From an uncultured Prolixibacteraceae bacterium (GTDB lineage: Bacteria > Bacteroidota > Bacteroidia > Bacteroidales > Prolixibacteraceae), in contig CAJXZG010000011.1 in the NCBI GenBank assembly GCA_913063265.1, forward strand, positions 1-64,000: 64,000 nt of DNA, read 5' to 3'. The position numbers and the translations under genes are program-made. This document shows positions 35,442-44,658 of this stretch, one piece after another. The stretch's first letter is position 1. Each line of letters starts with the position of its first letter. The notes beneath the pieces were generated by a model, which saw only the letters and a list, made by a program, of their open reading frames with translations, was not told where the DNA came from and searched no databases.

Positions 35442-38400
35442 ATGAAACCTTTCCTTCTTTTTATTTCCATCTTATTCGTTACACAAATTGTTTGGGCACA
35501 GTCAGAAGTTATCCTGAAAGAGGAATCGGTAGTAATGCCAACCTACCCGGTAGCACCTGCCGAAAAAAGTCCCATATTTTTTAGAAACGAGGCCTACCAG
35601 GGTGCCTCAAGGCATTATTATCCCCTGACCATGAACGATCAGTACACCCATGAACGAATTGAGCAAGCATGGAAGATGTTGGTGCTTGAGAATGAATATA
35701 TTGAGTTGGGTGTTGCACCTGAAATAGGAGGTAAAATATATTACGCCACGGATAAATCCAACGACTATCATTTTGTGTATAAAAATAACGTGGTCAAACC
35801 GTCGAATATAGGAATGACAGGTGCCTGGGTTTCGGGTGGTATCGAATGGTGTATACCACATCATCACAGGGCTTCCACTTTTAGAACAATCGATTACACC
35901 ACAAGTATAAACGATGATGGTAGTAAAACCATTTGGATTGGTGAATATGAACCGCGACATGGTATGCGCTGGACCATCGGAGTGACGGTATTCCCTGGCA
36001 AGTCATATTACAAAACAGAAGGCCGGTTGTTTAACTGCACACCCTATACACACACTTTCCTGTACTGGGCTAATGTAGCAGCACATACTAATGAAAATTA
36101 TCAAACCATATTTCCTCCCAGTGCTCAGATTGCCACATTTCATTCCAAAACAGCATTTACCCGATGGCCGATTTCCTCTGAAAATTACAGGGGATCAGAT
36201 TTCTCCGAAGGTGTTGACATAAGCTGGTGGAAAAACACCAAAAAATCAAATTCTTTCTTTGTACACGATTTGCAGGAAGACTTTATGGGTGGATACGACC
36301 ATGGCAAAAACGCCGGAACTGTTCATGTAGGAAATCACAATATCGTGAAAGGTGCCAAGTTATGGCAGTGGGGATCCGGACCAAGGGGGCAGGCTACCGA
36401 AGGCAGACTTACTGAAAATGATGGGCCGTATGTTGAAATAATGGTAGGTGCTTATTCCGATAACCAACCGGATTACAGCTGGATAAAACCGTATGAGGTT
36501 AAAAGCTGGGAACAGTTCTGGTATCCGGTGCGAGGTATTAAAGGATTTAAAAATGCCAATCTCAACGGAGCCGTTAATCTTGAAAAAGAAGATGACAATT
36601 CTATATTCCTGGGCTATTATTCAACACAGGAAGTAAAAAATGCTACCGTTTTATTGAAGCATGAAGATGAGGTTTTATTTAAAAAAGAAATTGAAATTTC
36701 ACCTGAGAAGCCTTTTGCTGAGACGATTCCGCTTGGGAACGGTTTTGAACTGAACGAACTGTATACAGAACTGGTTGACAAAAATAATCAGACCATCCTT
36801 ATTGCCTATCAACCTGTTAAACCCGACCCAGTTGAAGAATTGCCCGAAGAATGGGAGGGTTATCCCGAACCAGAAGAGCTTGAAACTGTGGAGGAACTGT
36901 ACCTGACAGGGAAGCGTGTAGAACAGTTTTATGCACCAGGACACGATGAAATGGATTGGTATATGGAGGCATTGAAAAGGGATCCGGGAGATTCCCGTAC
37001 CAATACAGCTGTTGGAAATAGTTACCTGAAAAGAGGCGACTATTTAACGGCACGAAAATATTTCTCCCGGGCAAATCAACGATTAACCAATGATTATACC
37101 CGTCCGGCAACCGGAGAGGCATTATACCTGCACGGTGTTACTCTTAAAGCTCTGGGATTGTACGATGCAGCGATTGATACATTTTATCGTGCCACTTGGG
37201 ACTACTCCTGGCATTCTGCCGCCTATCTGCAACTTGCTCAGATTTCAGTGATGAATGATGATTTTGAAAAGGCTCTGGAACAGATCAATGAATCGCTTTG
37301 GACCAATGCCCGTAATAACCGTGCAATAGCATTAAAAGCTTCTGTTTTGAGAAAAATGGGGAATTTCGAAGATGCTCTTGCTACCATAAACACCATAAAA
37401 GAAAACGATCCGCTCGATTTCAGAATTAAAAATGAACACTATCTGATTGCTAAGGAATCAGGCAATATTCAGAAGTTGGAAAAGTTGCTCGGCCAGTTAA
37501 AAGAGGAAATGCGGGATTTTCATGATAATTATCTCGAATTGGCTGCGGGATACATCAATGATGGATTGTTGTCTGATGCAGAACAGGTGCTGCTTAGATA
37601 CACAGAAGATCATCCCGTGTTTAGTTATTACCTGGGGTATATAAATATTAAACAAGGAAAAGAACAACCGGCGATGGAATACTTTAAAAAGGCTGCTCAG
37701 ATGCCCGTAGATTATGTCTTTCCTCACCGTCTTTTAACGGTTGAAATATTGGAAACCGCGTTGAAACACAATCCTGACGATGGGAAAGCCTATTATTATA
37801 TCGGTAATATTTTATACGACAAACAACCGGAGTATGGTATTAAAAGCTGGGAAAGTGCGGTAAAATATTCCCCATCACTGGCCATGGCCTACCGGAATTT
37901 GGGATGGGGATATTATCACCATTACGAAGATGTTTCAAAAGCGATTGTTTTCTATGAAAAAGCGATAAACCTTAATGACGAAGAAGCCATATATTATTCT
38001 GAATTGAGCGATTTGTATGAAATTAACAATACACCCATAGCAAGCAGACTGGCTCTTTTCGAAGGTAAAAATGAAGTTGTAAAGAAAAGAGACGATGCTT
38101 TTATCTGGCAAATCAAAATCCTGACACTGGCCAATCAGGCTGAGACGGCTGTTGAATATCTGGATGGTGTTCAGTTTGCTTACCGTGAAGGTTCATCCAA
38201 CGTCAGAGACATTATCATTGATGCGAAACTAATGCTGGGGAAAAAGTATTTGGAAGAAAGTCAATATGACATGGCACTCGAAACGTTTCTCGATGCACAG
38301 GTCCCGGAAGAAGAAGCAGGAAATGAACGATTTGGCGACCGCGAATTGCAGGTAAACTATTATATTGGTTTAGCATATAAAGCCCTGGGACAAAATTCAA

Positions 38401-38759
38401 AAGCCCGGGATTTTTTCCAAAAATCGGTAGAGCAGGGATCTGAAAAAGTTTCCGGGGTAATGGATTACTACAAAGGACTTTGTTATGCCGAACTGGGAGA
38501 AAGCAAAAAGGCGGCTAATGTTTTCAAGGCGATGATTGAATATGCCAATGAAGAATTCAAGGGAGAAGAAACTATTGAAGCAGGCATTATTTTCGGAACA
38601 GGCGAAGCTGAGAACATAAGAAATTCAATGCTGTACACTGTCAGGGGTTTAGCCAATAAAGGTCTCGGCAATGCTGCTAAAAGTAAAGAGGACCTGCAAA
38701 AAGCAGTAGCTTTATCTTACAGTAATTTATGGGCAAAGGTTGAGTTGGATAGCTTGTAA
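35442..38759 (+). CDS. DUF5107 and tetratricopeptide-repeat secreted protein
   Basis: A 1105-residue secreted protein (signal MKPFLLFISILFVTQIVWAQ). The N-terminal part (about 20-370) is DUF5107, an aldose-epimerase-like beta-sandwich: ELGVAPEIGGKIYYATDKS, SGGIEWCIPHHHRAST and RHGMRWTIGVTVFPGKSYY. From about 490 onward there are many TPR units, e.g. NTAVGNSYLKRGDYLTARKY, AYRNLGWGYYHHYEDVSKAI and VNYYIGLAYKALGQNSKARD. The front domain suggests sugar binding or processing, the tail protein contacts. It follows the GH50-like gene. This stretch looks more GC-rich than its neighbours (the sampled line at 37081 is about half G+C). Confidence 0.85.
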   Translation: MKPFLLFISILFVTQIVWAQSEVILKEESVVMPTYPVAPAEKSPIFFRNEAYQGASRHYYPLTMNDQYTHERIEQAWKMLVLENEYIELGVAPEIGGKIYYATDKSNDYHFVYKNNVVKPSNIGMTGAWVSGGIEWCIPHHHRASTFRTIDYTTSINDDGSKTIWIGEYEPRHGMRWTIGVTVFPGKSYYKTEGRLFNCTPYTHTFLYWANVAAHTNENYQTIFPPSAQIATFHSKTAFTRWPISSENYRGSDFSEGVDISWWKNTKKSNSFFVHDLQEDFMGGYDHGKNAGTVHVGNHNIVKGAKLWQWGSGPRGQATEGRLTENDGPYVEIMVGAYSDNQPDYSWIKPYEVKSWEQFWYPVRGIKGFKNANLNGAVNLEKEDDNSIFLGYYSTQEVKNATVLLKHEDEVLFKKEIEISPEKPFAETIPLGNGFELNELYTELVDKNNQTILIAYQPVKPDPVEELPEEWEGYPEPEELETVEELYLTGKRVEQFYAPGHDEMDWYMEALKRDPGDSRTNTAVGNSYLKRGDYLTARKYFSRANQRLTNDYTRPATGEALYLHGVTLKALGLYDAAIDTFYRATWDYSWHSAAYLQLAQISVMNDDFEKALEQINESLWTNARNNRAIALKASVLRKMGNFEDALATINTIKENDPLDFRIKNEHYLIAKESGNIQKLEKLLGQLKEEMRDFHDNYLELAAGYINDGLLSDAEQVLLRYTEDHPVFSYYLGYINIKQGKEQPAMEYFKKAAQMPVDYVFPHRLLTVEILETALKHNPDDGKAYYYIGNILYDKQPEYGIKSWESAVKYSPSLAMAYRNLGWGYYHHYEDVSKAIVFYEKAINLNDEEAIYYSELSDLYEINNTPIASRLALFEGKNEVVKKRDDAFIWQIKILTLANQAETAVEYLDGVQFAYREGSSNVRDIIIDAKLMLGKKYLEESQYDMALETFLDAQVPEEEAGNERFGDRELQVNYYIGLAYKALGQNSKARDFFQKSVEQGSEKVSGVMDYYKGLCYAELGESKKAANVFKAMIEYANEEFKGEETIEAGIIFGTGEAENIRNSMLYTVRGLANKGLGNAAKSKEDLQKAVALSYSNLWAKVELDSL

Positions 38760-38776
38760 AAGTATCAACTTTACGT

Positions 38777-38935
38777 TCAAATTCTTTTAGTATGAATTAC
38801 CGTGCAAGGGCGAAATTTTGCTGTCCAACCTTTTGGCAGATTGTTATGGGCAAACAATCTTCTCTCTAAATCGGAGGTCATTCCAATATAAATCTTTTGA
38901 TATTTTTTCGAGTAAAGGGCGTAAACTATAAACAT
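38777..38935 (-). pseudogene. truncated GIY-YIG endonuclease gene
   Basis: A 52-codon frame starting MFIVYALYSKKYQKIYIGMT and continuing SDLERRLFAHN, the first two thirds of a stand-alone GIY-YIG protein (family length about 80-100 residues). The GIY and YIG elements are VYALYS and IYIGMT, and the catalytic Arg is in LERRL. After FRPCTVIHT the frame stops. One base over, the sequence reads LKEFERK, as expected for the family, then runs into the end of the DUF5107 gene. So it carries a frameshift and has lost its C terminus. It is a remnant next to a tRNA. Confidence 0.75.
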
Positions 38936-38955
38936 ATTTGAGTAGGCTGAATAAA

Positions 38956-38984
38956 AAAAGCCAGAAGAACATCTCCTGGCTTTT
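38956..38984 (-). terminator. terminator of the initiator tRNA
   Basis: AAAAGCCAG (38956-38964) pairs with CTGGCTTTT (38976-38984), with an 11-nt loop and A/T runs on both sides. It lies 6 nt beyond the 3' end of the minus-strand tRNA and ends its transcript. Confidence 0.75.
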
Positions 38985-38990
38985 ACTTGG

Positions 38991-39063
<73 letters not shown>

Positions 39064-39098
39064 ATATATTTTTAATATTTTATTTTAAAAGAACTCTG

Positions 39099-39192
39099 TA
39101 GCGGGGGCAGTACTTGAACCTCGTCCGTCAACTGACGGATATGAGCCCAACGAGCTACCAACTGCTCCAACCTCGCTCCGCCAACTGGCGGA
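39099..39192 (-). pseudogene. tRNA-Met pseudogene rebuilt with short palindromes
   Basis: The sequence repeats the intact tRNA at its 3' end (TAGCGGGGGCAG, ACTTGAACCT) and from the anticodon to the D arm (ATGAGCCCAACGAGCTACCA and on to GCTCCA). The 3' anticodon strand and variable loop are replaced by TCCGTCA-AC-TGACGGA (39124-39139), and the 5' acceptor strand by TCCGCCA-AC-TGGCGGA (39177-39192). It cannot fold as a tRNA. The two palindromes differ at two compensating positions. Confidence 0.8.
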
Positions 39193-39389
39193 TAATTTCA
39201 ATGAAATTTCCTCGCTAACGGGCTGCAAATATAATTAGTTTTTCTAATTGTACAAAATTCACATTAATTTCTTTCGATATAATATTTTTTATTACCCGGT
39301 ATGTAGGGCAAATTCCTCACCGGGAGCTTTGTCGAAGTTTTTTTCTAAATTTATCACTGTTTTAAATCAATATAAACCAAAGGACTATT

Positions 39390-40730
39390 ATGAGTAAAAA
39401 TCAATCAAGAAGAAATTTTATTAAAAACAGTGCTGCTGCTGCCACTGTTATTTCTGTTCCATCAATAATTCCGGCACATGCATTCGGTGCCAACGACAGA
39501 ATAAATGCTGCTGTTTTGGGTGTCAATGGCCGTGGTAAAAACCATATTTCAAGTTTTATGGCTCAGGACAATGTGCAGGTAACACATTTGTGCGATCCTG
39601 ATATGAAAGTATTGGAAAAACGCCAGAAGGAGTTTAAAGAAAAGTATGACAAAGATGTAGAACTTGAACAGGATTTGAGAAATATCTACGATAACAAGGA
39701 TATCGATGTTGTTGGTATTGCATCTCCTAATCACTGGCATGCACTATCAGTAATCTGGGCTTGCCAGGCCGGAAAAGATGTTTATGTTGAAAAACCCGGC
39801 TCACACAATATATACGAAGGACGCAAAATGGTAGAAGCAGCACAAAAATACGACAGAATAGTACAACACGGGGTTCAGCTGCGCAGTTCGCCTTCGGTAA
39901 GAAAAGCTGTGCAAATGATGCGCGAAGGTTATATTGGACGTGTTTATATGGCGCGAGGTCTGGTTTTCCGTTGGAGAGCAGATATCGGGAATAAAGGATT
40001 TGAACCGGTGCCCGATGGATTGGACTACGACTTATGGACCGGTCCGGCTGAAAAACGTCCATTTACAAGAAACCTTGTACACTATAACTGGCACTGGACT
40101 TTTGAATATGGTAATGGTGATGTGGGTAACCAGGGAATCCATGAAACCGACCTTTGTATGTGGGGATTGGATGTTGGTCTTCCTACTCAAATTACATCGA
40201 TGGGAGGAAAATTCCTTTGGGACGATGCCAAAGAAACCCCAGAGGTTTTGACCTCGGTTTATAATTATCCTGAAGAAGATAAAATAATACAGTTTGAAGT
40301 TCGTCCATGGTGCACAAACACAGAACAAGGAGTAGGAGTCGGTAATATTTTTTATGGTGAAAAAGGAATACTGGTGGTTGACGGGTACGACAAATACCAG
40401 TTCTACATGGGTCAAAAACGTGAAAAAGCAGATGGTGGCAGCGATGGTACCTTATCGGGTTCGGAAATGGACAGGGGAGCCGGCGGTACCGACGGTCACT
40501 TTAAAAACTTTATCGATGCAGTTCGTGCTCATGATAAATCTATTCTTAACGGCCCGGTTGAAACGGCACATTTATCATCTGGACTGGCACACCTAGGAAA
40601 CATTGCTTACCGAATGGGGCGCGTATTAACTTTTGACCCGGCATCGGAGAAATTTGTAAATGATCCTGAAGCAGATAAACTGTTGACCCGAAATTACCGG
40701 GCACCTTATATTGTTTCGGATAAGATATAG
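39390..40730 (+). CDS. Tat-exported Gfo/Idh/MocA family oxidoreductase
   Basis: A 446-residue protein with a twin-arginine signal (QSRRNFIKNSAAAATVIS, about 5-22), so it is folded with its cofactor before export. The Rossmann domain starts INAAVLGVNGRGKNHI and has the family motifs SPNHWHA (about 110) and EKPGSHNIYEGR (about 132), the Lys-Pro pair of MocA dehydrogenases. The C-terminal sheet holds NQGIHETDLCMWGL. Substrates are usually sugars or inositols. The GH109 NAD-dependent glycosidases share this architecture, so a glycosidase role is possible. It is a single gene with no close partner. Confidence 0.9.
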   Translation: MSKNQSRRNFIKNSAAAATVISVPSIIPAHAFGANDRINAAVLGVNGRGKNHISSFMAQDNVQVTHLCDPDMKVLEKRQKEFKEKYDKDVELEQDLRNIYDNKDIDVVGIASPNHWHALSVIWACQAGKDVYVEKPGSHNIYEGRKMVEAAQKYDRIVQHGVQLRSSPSVRKAVQMMREGYIGRVYMARGLVFRWRADIGNKGFEPVPDGLDYDLWTGPAEKRPFTRNLVHYNWHWTFEYGNGDVGNQGIHETDLCMWGLDVGLPTQITSMGGKFLWDDAKETPEVLTSVYNYPEEDKIIQFEVRPWCTNTEQGVGVGNIFYGEKGILVVDGYDKYQFYMGQKREKADGGSDGTLSGSEMDRGAGGTDGHFKNFIDAVRAHDKSILNGPVETAHLSSGLAHLGNIAYRMGRVLTFDPASEKFVNDPEADKLLTRNYRAPYIVSDKI

Positions 40731-40748
40731 TTTGTATAAAATTTGGAG

Positions 40749-40866
40749 TACCCCCTGTTTCCGTCAGGTCTTCTTCGAAGCCTCTGACTCCAACTGTCCC
40801 CCTGAATTCAGGGGGACAGTTGAGGTCGCCATCCCGATGAGTCGGGAAAGACCGAAACAGGGGGTA
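40749..40866. repeat. palindromic intergenic repeat, copy 1
   Basis: A 118-bp unit bounded by TACCCCCTGTTTC and GAAACAGGGGGTA, with a central hairpin CTGTCCCCCTGA/TCAGGGGGACAG. Related units occur at 52967-53085 and 54301-54395. It has no coding potential and looks like a small non-autonomous or REP-like element. It could also end transcription between two convergent genes. Confidence 0.75.
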
Positions 40867-40885
40867 CTTTTAATACTATATTCTC

Positions 40886-42181
40886 TTAATTTATCGAAAC
40901 AGGCAAATCCAGCCACTCCTCCAACTTATTTTTTACCTGTACCTTTTGTCCCTCAGGTAAATTATTTATTCTGGTTCGGTGACTGCCACCGGGTTTAATA
41001 ATTTTCAGCAAGTTATCTTTTTCGCTTACTTCAAAACCAGATGCCGACCAGGGATCCCATTCACCATAAATAAAAAGGATTTCATTATCGGTATCTTTCA
41101 TGTAGTTTTTTACGTATTTTGCCGTGCTTTTGTCATACCTGATATTTAAATCTTCGGGCAGGAAAATTTTACTCAGGTAATTTTTTGCATTTTTTATAGA
41201 AAGATATTTTTTATAAGGTTTGGTATCATAACCATAATAACCCAATTCGCGGGCGGCCTGGACAAAGAACGAACGAATACTTTCCATGTCTTCAATGGCA
41301 AAATACGATGGACCGGAGATTTCGATCAGATGATTGTAAAGTTCCTCAAAGCTTGCATCTTTTGCCGGAATTTCATCTATCTTTTTACCCCACTGCCAAA
41401 GTGCAAAAGGGTATTCCAAAACACAATAATCCAGCACTTCATCCATCGAAATTCTGTAAGTGTATTTTTTTTCTTTTGAGTATTCCTTAAGTTTTGTGAC
41501 AAATTCATCTCGTTTTTTCAATACTGCAATCTGATATTCAACAATCCTTTTTCTTATTTCAGGAGTTCCTGGAACATTTTCGATAAAAGGTTCATGGCGG
41601 CCATCTTCCACACCAAAATTCAACGGACAAACATAGGCCACAGTAACATCAACATCATCCGGGTAATATGCACGGTGATAAACCGCTGTTTGCCCTCCTT
41701 TACTTATTCCGGTATTTATCCATTTTCCCGAATAGTAATTTTTAAACAGTTGAGTCACGGCATGATGGTCAGCTGCTGCATTGACAGCAGTAAGATAATC
41801 CCAGTTTAGTGAATCGGGCCATGATTTTCCAAAATAGCGATGTTCAACACAAATTTGGTTTGAGTTCAACATGGGAGAAAGTTCGTTAATATATGTTGGT
41901 CGTGATGCATAAGTCGCAGTATAACCCTCTGTTATTAAAAGCACAGCATTATTTTTTCCTTTGTCGGCAACAAATACCCTTTGTAAAAAGAATCCTTTTG
42001 AAGTATCACTATGATCGAGAGGTTGGCGCATCATTATTTCCCAGGTTTCATTAAAAAAGTCATTACCTGTGATTTTTTCGAATGACTTGATTTGGGCTTG
42101 AGACTTCAGAAAATCTGATAATTGTGCTACCGATGTTAAAGAAATCAGAAGTAGAATAAAAAGAAAATGAAGTTTTTTCAT
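40886..42181 (-). CDS. S37/S28-type serine aminopeptidase, secreted
   Basis: A 431-residue secreted peptidase (signal MKKLHFLFILLLISLTSVAQ). It has an alpha/beta-hydrolase fold, with the nucleophile S160 in GISKGGQTAVYHR and the probable charge relay D376 (GEWDPWSA) and H401 (GGSHRTRI). The upstream ICVEHRYFGKSWP resembles the EHRYYG motif of prolyl-type S28 peptidases, and the whole matches the PS-10/S37 family of tripeptidyl aminopeptidases. It would trim peptides in the periplasm or outside the cell. It is monocistronic, divergent from the cyclophilin gene. Confidence 0.88.
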   Translation of the reverse strand: MKKLHFLFILLLISLTSVAQLSDFLKSQAQIKSFEKITGNDFFNETWEIMMRQPLDHSDTSKGFFLQRVFVADKGKNNAVLLITEGYTATYASRPTYINELSPMLNSNQICVEHRYFGKSWPDSLNWDYLTAVNAAADHHAVTQLFKNYYSGKWINTGISKGGQTAVYHRAYYPDDVDVTVAYVCPLNFGVEDGRHEPFIENVPGTPEIRKRIVEYQIAVLKKRDEFVTKLKEYSKEKKYTYRISMDEVLDYCVLEYPFALWQWGKKIDEIPAKDASFEELYNHLIEISGPSYFAIEDMESIRSFFVQAARELGYYGYDTKPYKKYLSIKNAKNYLSKIFLPEDLNIRYDKSTAKYVKNYMKDTDNEILFIYGEWDPWSASGFEVSEKDNLLKIIKPGGSHRTRINNLPEGQKVQVKNKLEEWLDLPVSIN

Positions 42182-42260
42182 TGTAAGGAATTTATTTTCG
42201 ATTTTTTAATTTTGACGAAAATAGAAAAGAAATTTTTTACCTGACAAAATAAAAGTCATC

Positions 42261-42839
42261 ATGATGAGGAAATTTTTATTCAGCCTGATTTTCAGTTTAG
42301 TCATTGTTCAAGTTTCCGGACAGAAATTACCCAAAGTAGAAATGAAATGTGAGCAGGGAACAATACTTGTAGAAATTGACACAATCAATGCCCCGGTAAG
42401 TGCAATTAACTTTTCAGAACATGTTCAAAAGGGAACTTTTGCTGATGCCGTATTTTACAGGGTAGTACGACCTGACAACCAGCCTAATAACAAAGTAAAA
42501 ATCGAGGTTATTCAGGGAGGATTATTTTTGGATAAAAAAATTGAAGAGATTAAACCTATTCGGCATGAGACGACCAAAGAAACAGGAATACTTCATTTGG
42601 ACGGAACAATTTCCATGGCACGAAATCAACCCGGTTCGGCATCAACCGAATTTTTTATTTGTGTGGGTGACCAGCCCGAACTGGATTTTGGTGGAAAACG
42701 AAATCCCGACGGTCAGGGATTTGCTGCCTTTGGGAAAGTGATAAAAGGAATGGATGTGGTTAGAAAAATTCAGCAACAAAAAGACGAAAACCAATATTTG
42801 GTTGACAGGATTCGAATTACTGAAATTCGGATAAAATAA
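42261..42839 (+). CDS. peptidyl-prolyl cis-trans isomerase, cyclophilin type
   Basis: A 192-residue cyclophilin with a signal peptide (FLFSLIFSLVIVQVSG), so it is a periplasmic foldase. The family core is complete though short: NAPVSAINFSEHVQKGTFADAVFYRV, the active-site Arg in FYRVV, GTISMARNQPGSASTEFFI and FAAFGKVIKGMDVV. A 15-residue insertion around DNQPNNKVKIEVIQGG differs from the classical PNFMIQGG form. The IS1380-type element begins 12 nt after its stop. Confidence 0.92.
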   Translation: MMRKFLFSLIFSLVIVQVSGQKLPKVEMKCEQGTILVEIDTINAPVSAINFSEHVQKGTFADAVFYRVVRPDNQPNNKVKIEVIQGGLFLDKKIEEIKPIRHETTKETGILHLDGTISMARNQPGSASTEFFICVGDQPELDFGGKRNPDGQGFAAFGKVIKGMDVVRKIQQQKDENQYLVDRIRITEIRIK

Positions 42840-42889
42840 TAACCCCCCCACCCCCGATAACTCCTAATATTCGCATGTTGTTGTTGAAA

Positions 42890-42928
42890 AAAGCTGTAAA
42901 GCTTATTAAATAAAGACTTTACAGCTTT
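42890..42928 (+). terminator. hairpin ahead of the transposase gene
   Basis: AAAGCTGTAAAG (42890-42901) pairs perfectly with CTTTACAGCTTT (42917-42928). It lies inside the left end of the IS, 38 nt before the ATG, and would block read-through transcription or translation from outside promoters, a common IS safeguard. Confidence 0.55.
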
Positions 42929-42966
42929 AGTGTTTTCACCTAAATTGGTGTTGCTACAAAACACTT

Positions 42967-44265
42967 GTGATGAAAATACTAAATAGTTCAGCTTTATCTG
43001 CTTTTGGAGGGATAAATTTTGTTTTAAATTATCTTGAGGATAATCAATTTGGCAGTTTACTAAGTCAAAAACTTCCTACTCTAAAAAGGCAAAGTACTTA
43101 CTCCTGGAGCGATATTTTTTATTCATTGTTAAGTATCTACTTGTGTGGTGGAGATTGTATTGAAGATTTACAAACCCACTTAAAATACCACTTCTACAAT
43201 AATCCTTTTGTAAAAATACCCAGTCCAGATACTGTGTTAAAAAGGATGTCTGAATTATCAGAAACAAGCCACTTCTGCAAGACAGCAAGAGGCAAAGTGG
43301 AACATGAGTATAACACTAATCCGATACTGGAGGAGCTTAATATTGCGATACTTAAAAAACTAGGGATTTTTGAGACAAAAGAACTGGTTTTAGATTATGA
43401 CAACACTATTATTTTCAATGAGAAGAATGATAGTAAAATGACGTACAAGAGAAACTATGGTTATCAGCCAGGTGTTTGTACCCTTAATGAAGAACAGATT
43501 TTATATATAGAAAACCGAAACGGCAACAGTGATGCAAAATCTTTTCAATCCGACACTCTAAAACGACTATTCAGCTTACTTGAGAACAGCCATGTTAGAA
43601 GGATAGAACATTTTAGGGCGGACGCAGCATCTTACCAATATGAGGTTGTCAAACTACTAAGTAAAAAGGTGAGATACTTTTATGTGGGCTGTAGAAATAG
43701 CTATGTCGAAAAGTATTTTACAAAAGTATCCAGTTGGGAGATCATCAAAGACGCCTCTCAAGGGATAACAGAGGTAGGTGAAGCCGTGATAACACCTTTC
43801 CAGAAACAGGCAAAAGATACAGGCAATACCCCTGTTCCATACAGGCTAATCGTGAAGAGAAAAACAAAACAAGATGGGCAAACCAATATTTTCACACAGG
43901 ATGCTTATGAATACAGGGCTATATTAACCAACAACTTTGACTTAAGTCCGGTAGAGGTAGCTCAATTTTATAATCATCGCGGCAACATGGAAAAACAGTT
44001 TGATATCTTGAAAAATGATTTTGGCTGGGACCGTATGCCTTTTTCTTCTTTACAGAAGAATACAGTATTCTTATACTTAACTGCAATATGTCGGAACTTG
44101 TATCGAAAAATTATCACCTACTTCTCCGAAAGAGTAGAGACATTAAAAGCAACCGATAGGGTCAAAAAGTTCTTGTTCAGATTTATAGTATTACCCGCAA
44201 AATGGATAACACGGTCCAGGCAAAAACAGTTAAGGTTATATGGAAAAACAAATTTTTCACCATAA
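42967..44265 (+). CDS. IS1380-family transposase
   Basis: A 432-residue DDE transposase that appears intact. Catalytic candidates are the first Asp in ELVLDYDNTIIFNEKNDSKM, split as VLDYDNT, the second Asp in EHFRADAASYQYEV, and the Glu in FYNHRGNMEKQFDILKNDF, which matches the YxxRG-xxEK-FD-LK-DF signature of IS1380. The N-terminal LNSSALSAFGGINFVLNYLE is the usual helical start. One upstream ATG codon is directly adjacent (MMK). The lack of stops or shifts suggests that it could still be active. Confidence 0.9.
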   Translation: MMKILNSSALSAFGGINFVLNYLEDNQFGSLLSQKLPTLKRQSTYSWSDIFYSLLSIYLCGGDCIEDLQTHLKYHFYNNPFVKIPSPDTVLKRMSELSETSHFCKTARGKVEHEYNTNPILEELNIAILKKLGIFETKELVLDYDNTIIFNEKNDSKMTYKRNYGYQPGVCTLNEEQILYIENRNGNSDAKSFQSDTLKRLFSLLENSHVRRIEHFRADAASYQYEVVKLLSKKVRYFYVGCRNSYVEKYFTKVSSWEIIKDASQGITEVGEAVITPFQKQAKDTGNTPVPYRLIVKRKTKQDGQTNIFTQDAYEYRAILTNNFDLSPVEVAQFYNHRGNMEKQFDILKNDFGWDRMPFSSLQKNTVFLYLTAICRNLYRKIITYFSERVETLKATDRVKKFLFRFIVLPAKWITRSRQKQLRLYGKTNFSP

Positions 44266-44596
44266 CAATAAAAACTCAAGCCAATTACTATAAATACCTG
44301 AGCACCAAATAATCTACATGGAGGAACTATGAACTATACTCTCAAAAACTTCATAAAATCTATGCTTATTGCGAAATGGAAGAAAAATTGGAGGATAAAA
44401 AAACATCAATACTCCTTGCCAGCACCGAAAATTTAAATTAGAAGATGAAGAACTAGCAAAAAAGATAAGACATACGGATTTTAGGAACTATCGGGGTAAA
44501 CGCAGTCCCCCCAGCCTGAGAGGCGGGGAATTTTTAGGTGCACTGTTCTAAACCAACAAGATTTATGCGCTAAGCGGATCAAACCGTTAAGTACGT

Positions 44597-44627
44597 AAAA
44601 AAGGGATGCTGAAAAAACAACATCCCT
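44597..44627 (-). terminator. terminator of the SusCD operon
   Basis: On the minus strand AGGGATG (44627-44621) pairs with CATCCCT (44608-44602), followed by six T residues. It lies 32 nt after the last gene of the operon. A further GC-rich hairpin (CCAGCCT-GAG-AGGCGG near 44512) sits between it and the IS end. Confidence 0.85.
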
Positions 44628-44658
44628 GTGGAACTAACTCAATACTTGAAGATATCGA

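Larger units (their letters stand above)
42852..44496 (+). mobile_element. IS1380-family insertion sequence
   Basis: A unit of about 1645 bp with imperfect terminal inverted repeats: CCCCGATAACTCCTAATATTC at the left (42852) and the inverse of CCCCGATAGTTCCTAAAATCC at the right (ending 44496). It carries one transposase gene and a hairpin ahead of it. After the transposase there are 230 nt, including a short open stretch (ELYSQKLHKIYAYCEMEEKL) that could be a decayed ORF. I could not identify a target-site duplication. A C-rich tract at the left edge (42843-42855) blurs the exact end. Confidence 0.75.

Noticed and set aside
44318-44442. Short open stretch (ELYSQKLHKIYAYCEMEEKL) after the transposase
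   Set aside because: It is protein-like but lacks a proper start and lies inside the IS right end, so it was kept as a note rather than called as a gene.
42840-44500. Target-site duplication of the IS1380-type element
   Set aside because: The left edge is a C-rich tract and no 4-5 bp direct repeat matches the right flank TAAAC.
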